A stretch of 64,000 nt of DNA, taken from positions 17,376-81,375 of the forward strand of contig JAUXYJ010000069.1 of the NCBI GenBank assembly GCA_030694465.1, in the 5' to 3' direction. The notes below the pieces were generated by a model. The model saw only the letters and a program-made list of their open reading frames with translations. It did no database searches and was not told the origin of the DNA. Within the stretch, counting starts at the first letter, position 1, and every line of letters begins with the position of its first letter. The position numbers were made by a program, and so were the translations under genes. This document shows, one piece after another, positions 35,368 through 44,351 of this stretch. This stretch comes from Deltaproteobacteria bacterium. Its GTDB lineage: Bacteria > Myxococcota_A > Polyangia > Polyangiales > Ga0077539.

Positions 35368-36321
35368 ATGAAGGTCGAGATTGAGCGAAAGTTTCTCGTG
35401 CGCCCCGCGCTGTTGCCTCCCACCATTGGCCAGAAGGGGCATCGCTATACGCAGGGTTATCTCTCGCCGTTGCCCTCGGTGCGCGTGCGATTAGAGCACG
35501 ACGTGAAGGCATGGCTGACCATCAAGGGCTCGGCCACCTCAGAGAGCCCCGGACACACCCCGGCGCTGAGTCGCAACGAGTTCGAGTACGAAATTCCCAC
35601 ATCGGATGCGATCGCGTTGCTCGTCATGTGCAGGTCTAAGCTCGACAAGATCCGACACGTCACGGTGCACGAAGGGCACACCTGGGAGGTCGACGAGTTC
35701 TTGGGCCCCCACCGTGGTCTGTGGCTCGCCGAGATCGAGCTCGAGTCCGAGAACGAGAAGTTCGAGCGGCCCACATGGCTCACCGACGAGGTCAGCGAAG
35801 ACCCACGCTATAGCAACGGAGCGCTCGCTCGGGCGGGTCGCGCCCCAGGGGCCTCGTGGCCAGCCATCGCCCGCGCGCTCGAGCTCTTGGGCAACCACCT
35901 GAAGAACCTCGACTCAGGCAAGCGCCTCGCCGCGATCGGCCCCTTGATGGAGTCCGCGAGCCTCATCGCGGTCGCAGACGGCGTCGTCGACGACGACGAG
36001 CGCGGCGCGATCCGCAAGGTGCTTCAGCGCTTGTCCGTCGACGCGTTGAGTGACGTCGTCGCCGACGCGATGCTCGCGAGCTCGGTGGACTTGATCGAGG
36101 CAGAGGGCGTCGATCGTCGCTGTGACACGGTGTCCGACGCGCTGGTGCGCCACGATGTGGCCCGCGAAGGGGTGTTTATCGCGGTGCTCGTCGCAGAGGT
36201 TTCGACAGGAATTTCAGAGAGCGAACGTCGTGTGCTCGATCGCATGGTCCAGCGCACGGGCATGGATGGCCGCACGTACGCCGAAGCCATGACGAGCATC
36301 CGCGAGGCGCTCGGCCACTGA
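35368..36321 (+). CDS. CYTH domain fused to a TerB-like domain
   Basis: About 317 aa from the ATG at 35368; a GTG at 35356 is possible. The N-terminal ~155 residues are a CYTH/triphosphate-tunnel domain: VEIERKFLV (ExExK) at the start, RVRLEHDVKAWLTIKG, EYEIP, and a late EIELESE strand. These enzymes hydrolyse triphosphates such as inorganic tripolyphosphate or act on nucleotides. The C-terminal ~130 residues resemble TerB: an acidic helix-loop VADGVVDDDERGAIRKVL, later GISESERRVLDRM. TerB domains bind metal and occur in stress-response proteins. The fusion suggests a phosphate- or metal-stress function. This is inference. Confidence 0.8.
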   Translation: MKVEIERKFLVRPALLPPTIGQKGHRYTQGYLSPLPSVRVRLEHDVKAWLTIKGSATSESPGHTPALSRNEFEYEIPTSDAIALLVMCRSKLDKIRHVTVHEGHTWEVDEFLGPHRGLWLAEIELESENEKFERPTWLTDEVSEDPRYSNGALARAGRAPGASWPAIARALELLGNHLKNLDSGKRLAAIGPLMESASLIAVADGVVDDDERGAIRKVLQRLSVDALSDVVADAMLASSVDLIEAEGVDRRCDTVSDALVRHDVAREGVFIAVLVAEVSTGISESERRVLDRMVQRTGMDGRTYAEAMTSIREALGH

Positions 36322-36382
36322 GCCCACCGAGCAAATCGCCGGTGGTTCTCTAAGCACAGAGTGCGATAGCCTCGCGTCCGTC

Positions 36383-38098
36383 GTGGTCAATCTCACTCCT
36401 TGGGCCAAGTCTCTTCGCACGCAACGCTCGGATCCACGAACCGCCGTTGCCGCATCGCTGGTGTGTGCAGGGTTTGTCCTCGCGCTCACCCCCGTGGCGC
36501 GCGCCCAGGGGCAGCCCACGGCGCCGCAGCAGGGATACCAGCTGCCTGGACCCGAGAGCACAGTCACTGCCAATTCACGCGCGGTGGTGCCCGCTGGCGC
36601 TCCTCCTCCGGCTGCCGTGGGAGCCCCTGAGACCACCGTCCCGGTGGCGCCGCTGAGCGCGATGGACCCCGGCGTAGAGCCCCCAGGGCAGCTAGCCGCA
36701 TCGACCCCTGGGACCGCCCCTGGGACCGCAGCGACTCCGACGGAGCCAGCAGCCGCCACGCCAGAGCTCCCGCGCGCTGCGGGGCTCGCGTCGCGCCCTG
36801 TGCGGTGGATGGATGGGTTCTCGTTTGGGAGCTATGGCCGGGTCGTGATCTCGACCGATTTGCGGGGACACAGCGGACGCCCTGCGAACATCGTCGCGTG
36901 GGGAACCCGCATCGACGACCAGACCTACGCGGAGCTTGAGGTCCACCGCGACGATGACTTTGGCGAGACCCGAACCCGCGTCGTCACAACGCTCGCGGTT
37001 CAAGGGCCACTGTTTCACACGTCGGGTAGCTTCGAAGCGTCGATCGCTGTGCGCAATTTGTACATCGAAGCGCGCGACGTGTTGACCCCTGGGCTCGCGC
37101 TCTGGGTGGGCTCGCGGATGTATCGCGGCGATGATATTTACCTGCTCAATTGGTGGCCGTTAGACAATCTCAACACGGTGGGCGCGGGCGCTCGGTATGA
37201 CCTCGGGCAGTTCGTCACGCTCGCTCTTCAGGTCGGCACCAACAGGCTCGACAGCAACTATCAGATCCAATCGATTCGCGTGACACCTCGCGACGGTGTG
37301 GGCGCGACGCAGGCGTTGCTCTTGGATCGGCCGAGGTTTCTCTCGAGCGCGAAGGCTACGTTCTGGCTCAACGGCCGCGCCGCGACGCGCGGTCTGAAGT
37401 TTGTGCTCTACGGCGAAGGTCACGTGTTGCCCGATGGTGTGCGACAGAGCGCTGAGACCGGAGCCCGCGAGTATCTGCCCAGCGACGGAGGCTACGTGTT
37501 GGGCGCGCAGGTGGGCGCGTACACAGGCGTGCGTGATACATTTATCAATGTATTTGCACGGTTTGCGCAGGGTCTCGCTGCATACGGAGACCTCTCGGTT
37601 CCGCACACGATCGCGTCGTCGCAGACCGCGCAGCGTGCACAAGACGCACGTGTCGCGATGTCTGCGAACTACGAGCACGCATGGTTTGGCGTGCTCGCGG
37701 GTGGATATCTCCGTTATTTTCGCGACGCGGACGCTGCCCTTTACGGCCGAAATGACCTGTGGGAGGGCACGCTCGTCGTGCGCCCCACGGTGTGGTTTGG
37801 CCAGCGCGCCGGGCTCAGCGTCGAGGCGAGCTATCAGGGCCAAGCCTTCAACATGCTCGACATGGAGACTGGCCGCGCACGCACTGCGAGCCAGTGGCGC
37901 TTTGGGGTCATGCCCTTTGTGACGCCCGCAGGACGGGGTAACTACACGCGACCTCATTTGCGTGCGATTTATGCGGCGACGCTGCGCGACGAGGGCGCGC
38001 TTCGGTTGTTTGCACCCGACGATCCGTTCGGTCGCTTTCGGGTCGAGCACTACCTCGCGCTCTCGTGTGAGTGGTGGTTTAACTCGAGCTATCTGTGA
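36383..38098 (+). CDS. LamB-like outer-membrane porin
   Basis: 571 aa, GTG start, with a signal peptide ending ARAQ and a Pro/Ala/Thr linker of ~90 residues. The barrel begins with FSFGSYGRVVISTD. Features shared with maltoporins are a WVGSRMYRGDDIYLLNWW segment near residue 240 (maltoporins have the same GKR/RY-DVH-D pattern here) and a final strand EHYLALSCEWWF. Alternating hydrophobic strands run throughout. It is probably a carbohydrate-selective channel. The substrate is unproven; the amylase-family lipoprotein upstream makes maltodextrins a reasonable guess. Confidence 0.7.
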   Translation: MVNLTPWAKSLRTQRSDPRTAVAASLVCAGFVLALTPVARAQGQPTAPQQGYQLPGPESTVTANSRAVVPAGAPPPAAVGAPETTVPVAPLSAMDPGVEPPGQLAASTPGTAPGTAATPTEPAAATPELPRAAGLASRPVRWMDGFSFGSYGRVVISTDLRGHSGRPANIVAWGTRIDDQTYAELEVHRDDDFGETRTRVVTTLAVQGPLFHTSGSFEASIAVRNLYIEARDVLTPGLALWVGSRMYRGDDIYLLNWWPLDNLNTVGAGARYDLGQFVTLALQVGTNRLDSNYQIQSIRVTPRDGVGATQALLLDRPRFLSSAKATFWLNGRAATRGLKFVLYGEGHVLPDGVRQSAETGAREYLPSDGGYVLGAQVGAYTGVRDTFINVFARFAQGLAAYGDLSVPHTIASSQTAQRAQDARVAMSANYEHAWFGVLAGGYLRYFRDADAALYGRNDLWEGTLVVRPTVWFGQRAGLSVEASYQGQAFNMLDMETGRARTASQWRFGVMPFVTPAGRGNYTRPHLRAIYAATLRDEGALRLFAPDDPFGRFRVEHYLALSCEWWFNSSYL

Positions 38099-38266
38099 CC
38101 CTCTTGCCCCGTGCCACACAGGCACAATGTGGCGCACAGGACACAGCCCCGAGGTTCTTGGCAGCGGTGCAAGTGTGAGGACTCGCAGCATCGCAGCGCA
38201 TTTTCCCTGCCATCGGCCCAATAGGTTGACGATGGCACGACAATTGGAAACCATGCCCCTCTAGGC

Positions 38267-39622
38267 ATGAATACACTCTCGACCACAGTCGCTCTCTTCG
38301 CCCTCTCTGTCGTCCCTCAGGTGGCGTTTGCGCAGGCTGCTCCTCAGCCAGTTCCGCCTCCTCCTGGCGCGACGCTACAGGTGACCGCGAACGCGCCCCC
38401 CCCGCCGTGCTCACCCGCGGCCGACGCGCTGTACACCGAGGCGATGCGGCAGATGTCGACCGGGAGCGATGCTTCGGCGGCGACGCTCTTTGGCCGAGTG
38501 CTCGAGATGTGCCCAACGCACCCTACTGCGGCAGAGATGCAGCGCAATGCTGCGATGCACGCGCAGCCCGCGACGCCTGCGGTCACTGGAACGACAACGC
38601 AGACAGAGCCCCTCGTGGTGCAAGGCGGCAGCGCTGGAGTTCTGGGGTCGCCGAACTACGTAGTGTCCGATCAGGGAGGGCTGCCTGTGACCCTCGCGAT
38701 CCCGCAGTACAATTTGGTCTACGGGCCAGACCCGGTGACAGGCGGGGCCCGCGCGCAGCTGGTGGTTGGCCAGCTCTTTGCGGGGATGGCCTTGGGCGGT
38801 TTGATTCCGGCGATGGCCAACGTAGGCCGAGCCGAGGTCATCGCGGGCGGCCTGCTGCTGGGCGGCGCGGTGGGTGTCGCAGGCTCGCTCCTCGCCTCGA
38901 TGAACGGCGTCACCGCGGGCCAAGCGCTCGTGGTGAACCTCGGCTCGACGACGGGCTTTGGCGTCGGCGCAGGGATCGCGGCGCTCGCAGGCGGAGTGTC
39001 CGGAGGTATTTCGTCAGGCGCGCTCTTTGGCTTGATGGGGGCCGGCATCGCGCTGGGCACAGCAGGGGGCGCGGTCGCCGCGATGTACCGCCCGCTCTCT
39101 GGCAAGGTCGCGATGGTGAGCACTGGCATCGGCTGGGGCGCCATGGTGGGGACGCACATTTTCATCGCGACGCTCAACACCTCCTCTGCGGTCACGTCTG
39201 CGCCGCTCGGCGGGCTGCTCCTCGGGGGCATGGCCGTCGGAGGTGTGACCACCACGCTCCTCGCGGGGCGCACAGACATCAGCGCCGACCGCATGGGCTG
39301 GATTAACCTCTCGATGGCGGGCGGCTGGTTGGTCTTTGGCCTGAGCTCAGCGCTCTTTGGCTCATCGCTCCCCGCCGGAGGGCTCGTGACGGCGTACAGC
39401 GTGGGATCGATCCTTGGCGCGGTCGCCGGAGGCGTGTTTGGCGTGCTTATTACCCGACGCGTCGACGATTTCTGGGTCGCCGCGCACGACGCGCAACAGA
39501 ACAGCGTCACCGTCCAGCGCAGCGCGCGACTGCACCGAACGCCGAGCCCGATCAACGTCAATTTCGTCCCCGGCGGACCCAACGGGGCTCCCGTCGGCGC
39601 GTCGCTCATGGGCACGTTCTAG
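38267..39622 (+). CDS. Exported Gly/Ala-rich hydrophobic membrane protein
   Basis: 451 aa, ATG start. A signal peptide ends around FAQA, followed by a Pro-rich linker and a short helical segment (ADALYTEAMRQMSTG) like a single TPR. From residue ~165 to 400 the chain is a series of Gly/Ala-rich hydrophobic segments, for example LGGLIPAM, GVSGGISSGALFGLMGAG and GGLVTAYSVGSILGAVAGGVFG. This is consistent with several small membrane helices or a hairpin stack. Function unknown. Two dispersed palindromes follow the stop. Confidence 0.65.
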   Translation: MNTLSTTVALFALSVVPQVAFAQAAPQPVPPPPGATLQVTANAPPPPCSPAADALYTEAMRQMSTGSDASAATLFGRVLEMCPTHPTAAEMQRNAAMHAQPATPAVTGTTTQTEPLVVQGGSAGVLGSPNYVVSDQGGLPVTLAIPQYNLVYGPDPVTGGARAQLVVGQLFAGMALGGLIPAMANVGRAEVIAGGLLLGGAVGVAGSLLASMNGVTAGQALVVNLGSTTGFGVGAGIAALAGGVSGGISSGALFGLMGAGIALGTAGGAVAAMYRPLSGKVAMVSTGIGWGAMVGTHIFIATLNTSSAVTSAPLGGLLLGGMAVGGVTTTLLAGRTDISADRMGWINLSMAGGWLVFGLSSALFGSSLPAGGLVTAYSVGSILGAVAGGVFGVLITRRVDDFWVAAHDAQQNSVTVQRSARLHRTPSPINVNFVPGGPNGAPVGASLMGTF

Positions 39623-39626
39623 AGCG

Positions 39627-39664
39627 CCCGGCGACGTAGCCGGAAACCCGGCGACGTAGCCGTA
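39627..39664. repeat. Two dispersed palindrome variants in tandem
   Basis: CCCGGCGACGTAGCCGG at 39627-39643 and a second copy from 39647, exactly 20 bp apart. They lie directly after the stop codon of the preceding gene. Both are the GACGTAGCC variant, so the palindrome is imperfect at the centre. Confidence 0.8.
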
Positions 39665-39716
39665 TCACCCAGCCGGTTGAACTGCGGCGGGTTGGACCCT
39701 ACGCTCTTGGGTCACA

Positions 39717-40529
39717 ATGAGAAGCTGGCTCGCGCACACGCACTGGTCTCTGGTCGCCCTCGCCGTGTGGCTGTTCTTTGCGGCGCTGACCGCCCTCGGG
39801 CTCGTCAGCGGGACCGTGATGGAGCGCTCAGCCATCGCGAAAGGACGCAAGGTGTACGACCTCGCGCTCGGCGCGGGTCAGCGCCGTCACGAGGCGCTCG
39901 GCACCGCCCTGTCCATGGTGGTCATCCCGGGCTTGGTGGCGCTGTGTGTGTGCACTGGCGCGCTGTCGTTTGCCACGGGGGCAGCCGCGCAGGTGCTGTC
40001 GTTCGTGGTGCCCTGGTTTGGGTTTCAGTTTTATTACTACTGGTTGCACCGCGCGATGCATCACAAGCGCTTGCTCTGGATGCACAAGTGGCATCACCGC
40101 TCGTGGGTCACTTCGCCGTGGACAGGGCTGTCGATGCACCCAGTAGAAGCCGTCGGTTGGGCCGTGGGCTTACTCTGGCCAGCGCTGCTGCTGTCGCGTT
40201 TTGGTTTACTGGGGCTCGAGGGCTGGATGGCCTTCTTTGTCATCCAGTGGACGGGCAATATTGCCGGGCACGCGAACGCTGAGATTTTTCCGATGAGAGT
40301 GACCCGGTGGGTGTCGATCCTGAGCAGCAACGCGATCTCGTATCACTCGCTGCATCACGCGCGTTATGCCAAGCATTATGGCTTCGCGACCGCCACCATG
40401 GACTGGCTCTTCGGTACCGAATGGGCGGACTGGCAGGCGGTCCACCTGCGTGTGATGGACGGTCGACCGATGACCTCGCTCAAAGAGCGTGCGACGACCG
40501 AGGACGACGGCGCGGCGACGAATGGGTGA
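39717..40529 (+). CDS. Sterol desaturase/fatty acid hydroxylase superfamily protein
   Basis: 270 aa integral membrane di-iron enzyme. The histidine boxes are present in order: HRAMHH near residue 116, HKWHH near 126, a His in GHANAE near 188 and HSLHH near 207. Four to six transmembrane helices surround them. Members introduce hydroxyl groups or double bonds into sterols, fatty acids or carotenoids. The substrate here is unknown. A link to the triterpene cyclase elsewhere in the window is possible but not supported by proximity. Confidence 0.85.
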   Translation: MRSWLAHTHWSLVALAVWLFFAALTALGLVSGTVMERSAIAKGRKVYDLALGAGQRRHEALGTALSMVVIPGLVALCVCTGALSFATGAAAQVLSFVVPWFGFQFYYYWLHRAMHHKRLLWMHKWHHRSWVTSPWTGLSMHPVEAVGWAVGLLWPALLLSRFGLLGLEGWMAFFVIQWTGNIAGHANAEIFPMRVTRWVSILSSNAISYHSLHHARYAKHYGFATATMDWLFGTEWADWQAVHLRVMDGRPMTSLKERATTEDDGAATNG

Positions 40530-40604
40530 CAAAAGCTGGCCATCTCCGCGGCAAATCGGCTTGTTAGATGCGAACCAGTCTCAAGCCTCGTACAGTGACG
40601 GACC

Positions 40605-41894
40605 ATGAATCGCTTGTCGCTTGCGCTTGTCACTCTCACGCTCGCTGGCTGTTCGGACCGACTGGTTCGATGGAACTTCGACAGCGGGACCCTGCGGCCC
40701 GATGCCGACGCAGGTACGGGACCTGCGGACGACGCCAACGCGGCCGCGGATGGCGCAGCGATGGATGTCATCGCGCCGCGCGATGTGCCTCCCGTCGACC
40801 GCGACGTGGTGCCACTTGAGCCCGACGCGGCGTGCCTGTCGGCAGAGAGCGTGGGCGTAGTCGAGCGGCAGCCCGTGGACATCATCTGGGTCGTGGACAA
40901 CTCGACGAGCATGGAGCCTTCGATCCGTGAGGTGACCAACGGCCTGAACGATTTTGCCCGCCGCGTTGGGACCCGTGGGTTGGACTATCGCGTGGTGATG
41001 TTGTCGCTTCGGTCCGCGACGAATCCCGTGCGTTTGCCCGCGGGAAATCGCTACGGTGTCTGTATCCCGCAGCCGCTCGCTGGCAACGCGAGCTGTGGCA
41101 ACGGGCCAAGGTTTTTTCACTCGTCCATCGACATTCGGAGCACACAGCCGTTGGAGCAGCTGTTGGGAAGCCTCGCGCAGACCGCGGGATATCAAACAGG
41201 GCAAGAGCGCGGGGGTGAGCCCTGGCGTGACTTTTTGCGACCCGGCGCGACCAAGAGCATCGTGGTCGTGACCGACGACGAGTCGCGGATGCCCTCGAAC
41301 GAGTTCGAGCACTTTGCGGGTGGGACAAACCCCCGCTCGGGCTCGTTTACGCTGCCGCCTGGGTTGCTCGAGCCCATGTGGGCGGGGCTCTTTACGGGCT
41401 ACACGTTTAACGCGCTCTACGGGTGGGACTCCGAGACCAACCCTGCCACCCGTTGCATGTACCCCGGCGGAACCATGCCCCCCTCGTCGGGCCCGACCTA
41501 CACCACGTTGGTCTCACGCACGATGGGCGCGCGGGCCAAAATCTGTGAGGGCGCGAGCGCGTGGTCGCCCTTCTTTGACCGCATCGCCACTGCGGTCGAA
41601 CGCACGTCTCGGCTCGCGTGTGACCTCGCCATCCCAGCGGTCCCCGATGGGATGGTCTTAGACCCCTCGCGCATCAACGTGGCCATCCGCAACACCGCGA
41701 GCACCAACTATCCCCGCAAGGTCGCCGATGCCTCTGCGTGCGGAGCGACAGGCGGCTGGTACTACGACAACGAGCGAACGCCCCGGCGGATCTTCTTGTG
41801 CCCCACGAGCTGCTCGCAGGCCCAGGCGGCGATCCAAGCGGGCATGATGACCTCGATCCGCGTGCTGTTTGGCTGCCAGACCATCCCGGGTTGA
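40605..41894 (+). CDS. Lipoprotein with von Willebrand factor A-type domain
   Basis: 429 aa. Lipobox LAGC and an Asp/Ala-rich linker, then a vWA domain starting at about residue 93: DIIWVVDNSTSM carries the DxSxS part of the metal-ion-dependent adhesion site, and TKSIVVVTDDES gives the later Asp. Eight to ten cysteines in the C-terminal half suggest disulfides. Surface proteins of this type mediate binding, and they are abundant in myxobacteria. It sits about 100 bp upstream of the gapdh-pgk fusion. Confidence 0.82.
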   Translation: MNRLSLALVTLTLAGCSDRLVRWNFDSGTLRPDADAGTGPADDANAAADGAAMDVIAPRDVPPVDRDVVPLEPDAACLSAESVGVVERQPVDIIWVVDNSTSMEPSIREVTNGLNDFARRVGTRGLDYRVVMLSLRSATNPVRLPAGNRYGVCIPQPLAGNASCGNGPRFFHSSIDIRSTQPLEQLLGSLAQTAGYQTGQERGGEPWRDFLRPGATKSIVVVTDDESRMPSNEFEHFAGGTNPRSGSFTLPPGLLEPMWAGLFTGYTFNALYGWDSETNPATRCMYPGGTMPPSSGPTYTTLVSRTMGARAKICEGASAWSPFFDRIATAVERTSRLACDLAIPAVPDGMVLDPSRINVAIRNTASTNYPRKVADASACGATGGWYYDNERTPRRIFLCPTSCSQAQAAIQAGMMTSIRVLFGCQTIPG

Positions 41895-41991
41895 CCCGGA
41901 TCCCCATTGCGCAGGTTTTGCCGCACAAAATGGTGATTTCTTCGGGCGCTTCCAGTTGCGAACGGGGACGCAGTGCGACCACCCTCCACGC

Positions 41992-44310
41992 ATGACAAGT
42001 GTGACATCCACGACGAAGGTCGCGATCAACGGTTTTGGGCGCATCGGGCGCTTGGTCATCAGCGCGATGGTCGAGAAGGGTGTGTTCGGCACAGACCTTC
42101 AGGTGGTCGCTGTGGTCGACGTGACCACCGACGCGGACTACTTCGCCTACCAGCTCAAGCATGACTCGGTACACGGGAAGTTTCGCGGACAAATCAGCAC
42201 AGAGAAGAGCTCAGACAAGGCGACCGGCAACGACGTGCTCGTAGTCAACGGTCAGCGTATTCGCTGCCTCATGGTGGCCAAGGATCTCTCGCTGCTGCCG
42301 TGGCGCGAGCTGGGCGTAGACGTCGTGATCGAAGCGTCGGGCTGGTTTACCGAGGCAGACACCGCACGTGGACATCTTGCGGCGGGCGCAAAGAAAGTGC
42401 TGATCACGGCGCCTGGCAAGGGCGTCGATGTCAAGACCATCGTGATGGGGGTCAACGACCACGAATACCACCCCGCCAAGCATCACATCGTGAGCAACGC
42501 CTCGTGCACGACCAACTGTCTTGCGCCCGTGGTGCACACTCTTTTGCAAGAAGGCATCGGGATTGAGTCGGGTCTGATGACCACGATCCATGCGTATACG
42601 GCCACGCAGAAGACCGTCGATGGGCCCTCGAAGAAAGACTGGCGCGGTGGGCGCGCCGCGGCGATTAACATTATCCCGTCGAGCACGGGCGCAGCCAAAG
42701 CCGTGGGCGAAGTGCTCCCACAGACGAAGGGAAAGCTCACCGGGATGAGCTTTCGCGTCCCGGTCGCGAACGTCTCAGTGGTCGACCTGACCTTTCGCAC
42801 CGAACGCGATACGTCCATCGAAGAGATCGACGCAGCCCTTCGAAAATCCTCACAGAGTTATCTCAAGGGCATCCTCGGCGTCAGCGACGAGGACCTGGTC
42901 TCGACGGACTTTGTGCACGACGATCGCTCGTCGATCTACGACGCCAAGGCCACGCTTGAGAACAACCTCAAGGGCGAGAAGCGGTTCTTCAAGGTGGTCT
43001 CTTGGTACGACAACGAGTGGGGCTACTCGATGCGGGTCGTCGACCTCGCGCTCTTGATGCACAAGCTCGGAGTCTCAGCAGGCGATTCGCTCACGTTGCG
43101 TGGGCTCGAGGACGCAGAGCTCAAGGGCAAGCGCGTGTTCATTCGCGTGGATTTTAACGTACCGATGGAGGGGAGCACGATCACGGACGACTTTCGGATT
43201 ACGTCGGCCGCGCCCACCGTGCGCAAGGCCATTGCGGCGGGCGCGAGGGTCGTGCTGGCGTCGCATTTGGGTCGGCCCAAAGAGAAGGGCTACGAGGCTG
43301 AGTTCTCGCTGGCTCCGTGCGCGCTCCGTTTGAGCGAGGTCTTGGGCCAGCCCGTCACGTTTGTCAGAGACTGCATCGGCGAAGAGGCCCAGAAGACCGT
43401 CGCTGCGATGAAGAACGGCGACGTCGTGCTGCTCGAGAATCTCAGGTTTTACCCAGGCGAAGCGACCAACGACGAGGGCTTCTCACGTGAGCTCGCCAAG
43501 CTCGCCGATGTGTACGTCAACGACGCGTTTGGGACCTCGCACCGCGACGCAGCCTCGATGACTGGTGTGCCGCGCGTGTTGGGCTCAGGGCTCGCCGGCG
43601 ACCTGGTCAAGCGCGAGGTCGAGGTGATCCATCGCGCGCTGAAGAGCCCTGCGCGGCCTTTTGTGGCTGTTTTGGGCGGCGCCAAGGTGAGCGACAAGGT
43701 GTTTGTCGTAAAGAATTTGCTCGACCTTGTCGACGAGATCTTGGTCGGCGGCGCGATGGCGTACACGTTTATGAAAGCCGCGGGTCTCGAGGTCGGGAGC
43801 TCGCGCGTAGAGACCGTCGTGGTCGACAAAAAGGGCGGAGAAAAGCAAGTGCTGGACATGGCGCGAGAGATTCTTTCGCTGGCCAAATCCAAGGGAAAGT
43901 CCATTGTGCTTCCGATCGATCACCTGGTCGTTCAGAAGGTCGAAGCGGGCGCGGCGACGCGTGTGGTGCAGACCCTCGAGGCCGGCTGGATGGGCGTAGA
44001 CATCGGGCCCGAGACCCGCGCGCTCTTTGCGCAAAAGATCACCGCGGCCAAGACCGCGCTCTGGAACGGTCCCATGGGCATCTTCGAAATGCCTGGATTT
44101 GAGCAGGGAACCCGCGCGGTCGCCCAGGCCTTCGCCGACTGCACACGCGACGGCGGGCTCACCATCGTCGGCGGCGGCGACAGCGCCGCGGCGGTGCGCG
44201 CGCTCGGATTCGCCGATCAGGTCTCGCACGTGTCCACCGGAGGGGGTGCGTCGCTCGAGATGTTCGAGGGCAAGTTTTTGCCTGGGATTGCCGCGCTCGA
44301 TGTGAAGTGA
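41992..44310 (+). CDS. Bifunctional glyceraldehyde-3-phosphate dehydrogenase / phosphoglycerate kinase fusion
   Basis: 772 aa from the ATG at 41992. Residues 1-~350 are a complete GAPDH: VAINGFGRIGRL (NAD-binding), SNASCTTNC with catalytic Cys172, and WYDNEWGYS near the end. Residues ~370-772 are a complete PGK: VFIRVDFNVP, SHLGRPK, LLENLRFYPGE, AVLGGAKVSDK, ALWNGPMGIFE and the GGGDSAAA nucleotide loop. The open frame is uninterrupted, with a linker of roughly 15-20 residues. The two enzymes catalyse consecutive glycolytic steps through the unstable intermediate 1,3-bisphosphoglycerate. They are normally neighbouring genes, so this looks like an in-frame gene fusion. The ATG falls about 100 bp after the vWA gene. 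Confidence 0.95.
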   Translation: MTSVTSTTKVAINGFGRIGRLVISAMVEKGVFGTDLQVVAVVDVTTDADYFAYQLKHDSVHGKFRGQISTEKSSDKATGNDVLVVNGQRIRCLMVAKDLSLLPWRELGVDVVIEASGWFTEADTARGHLAAGAKKVLITAPGKGVDVKTIVMGVNDHEYHPAKHHIVSNASCTTNCLAPVVHTLLQEGIGIESGLMTTIHAYTATQKTVDGPSKKDWRGGRAAAINIIPSSTGAAKAVGEVLPQTKGKLTGMSFRVPVANVSVVDLTFRTERDTSIEEIDAALRKSSQSYLKGILGVSDEDLVSTDFVHDDRSSIYDAKATLENNLKGEKRFFKVVSWYDNEWGYSMRVVDLALLMHKLGVSAGDSLTLRGLEDAELKGKRVFIRVDFNVPMEGSTITDDFRITSAAPTVRKAIAAGARVVLASHLGRPKEKGYEAEFSLAPCALRLSEVLGQPVTFVRDCIGEEAQKTVAAMKNGDVVLLENLRFYPGEATNDEGFSRELAKLADVYVNDAFGTSHRDAASMTGVPRVLGSGLAGDLVKREVEVIHRALKSPARPFVAVLGGAKVSDKVFVVKNLLDLVDEILVGGAMAYTFMKAAGLEVGSSRVETVVVDKKGGEKQVLDMAREILSLAKSKGKSIVLPIDHLVVQKVEAGAATRVVQTLEAGWMGVDIGPETRALFAQKITAAKTALWNGPMGIFEMPGFEQGTRAVAQAFADCTRDGGLTIVGGGDSAAAVRALGFADQVSHVSTGGGASLEMFEGKFLPGIAALDVK

Positions 44311-44351
44311 TGCGCGTGCGCTGGGCCGCGTGATTTACACTCCCGCGCCTG

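Noticed and set aside
36400..36656. Alternative frames at the start of the LamB-like porin
   Set aside because: Pro/Ala-rich linker coding produces open frames in all phases; only one has a signal peptide and continues into the barrel.
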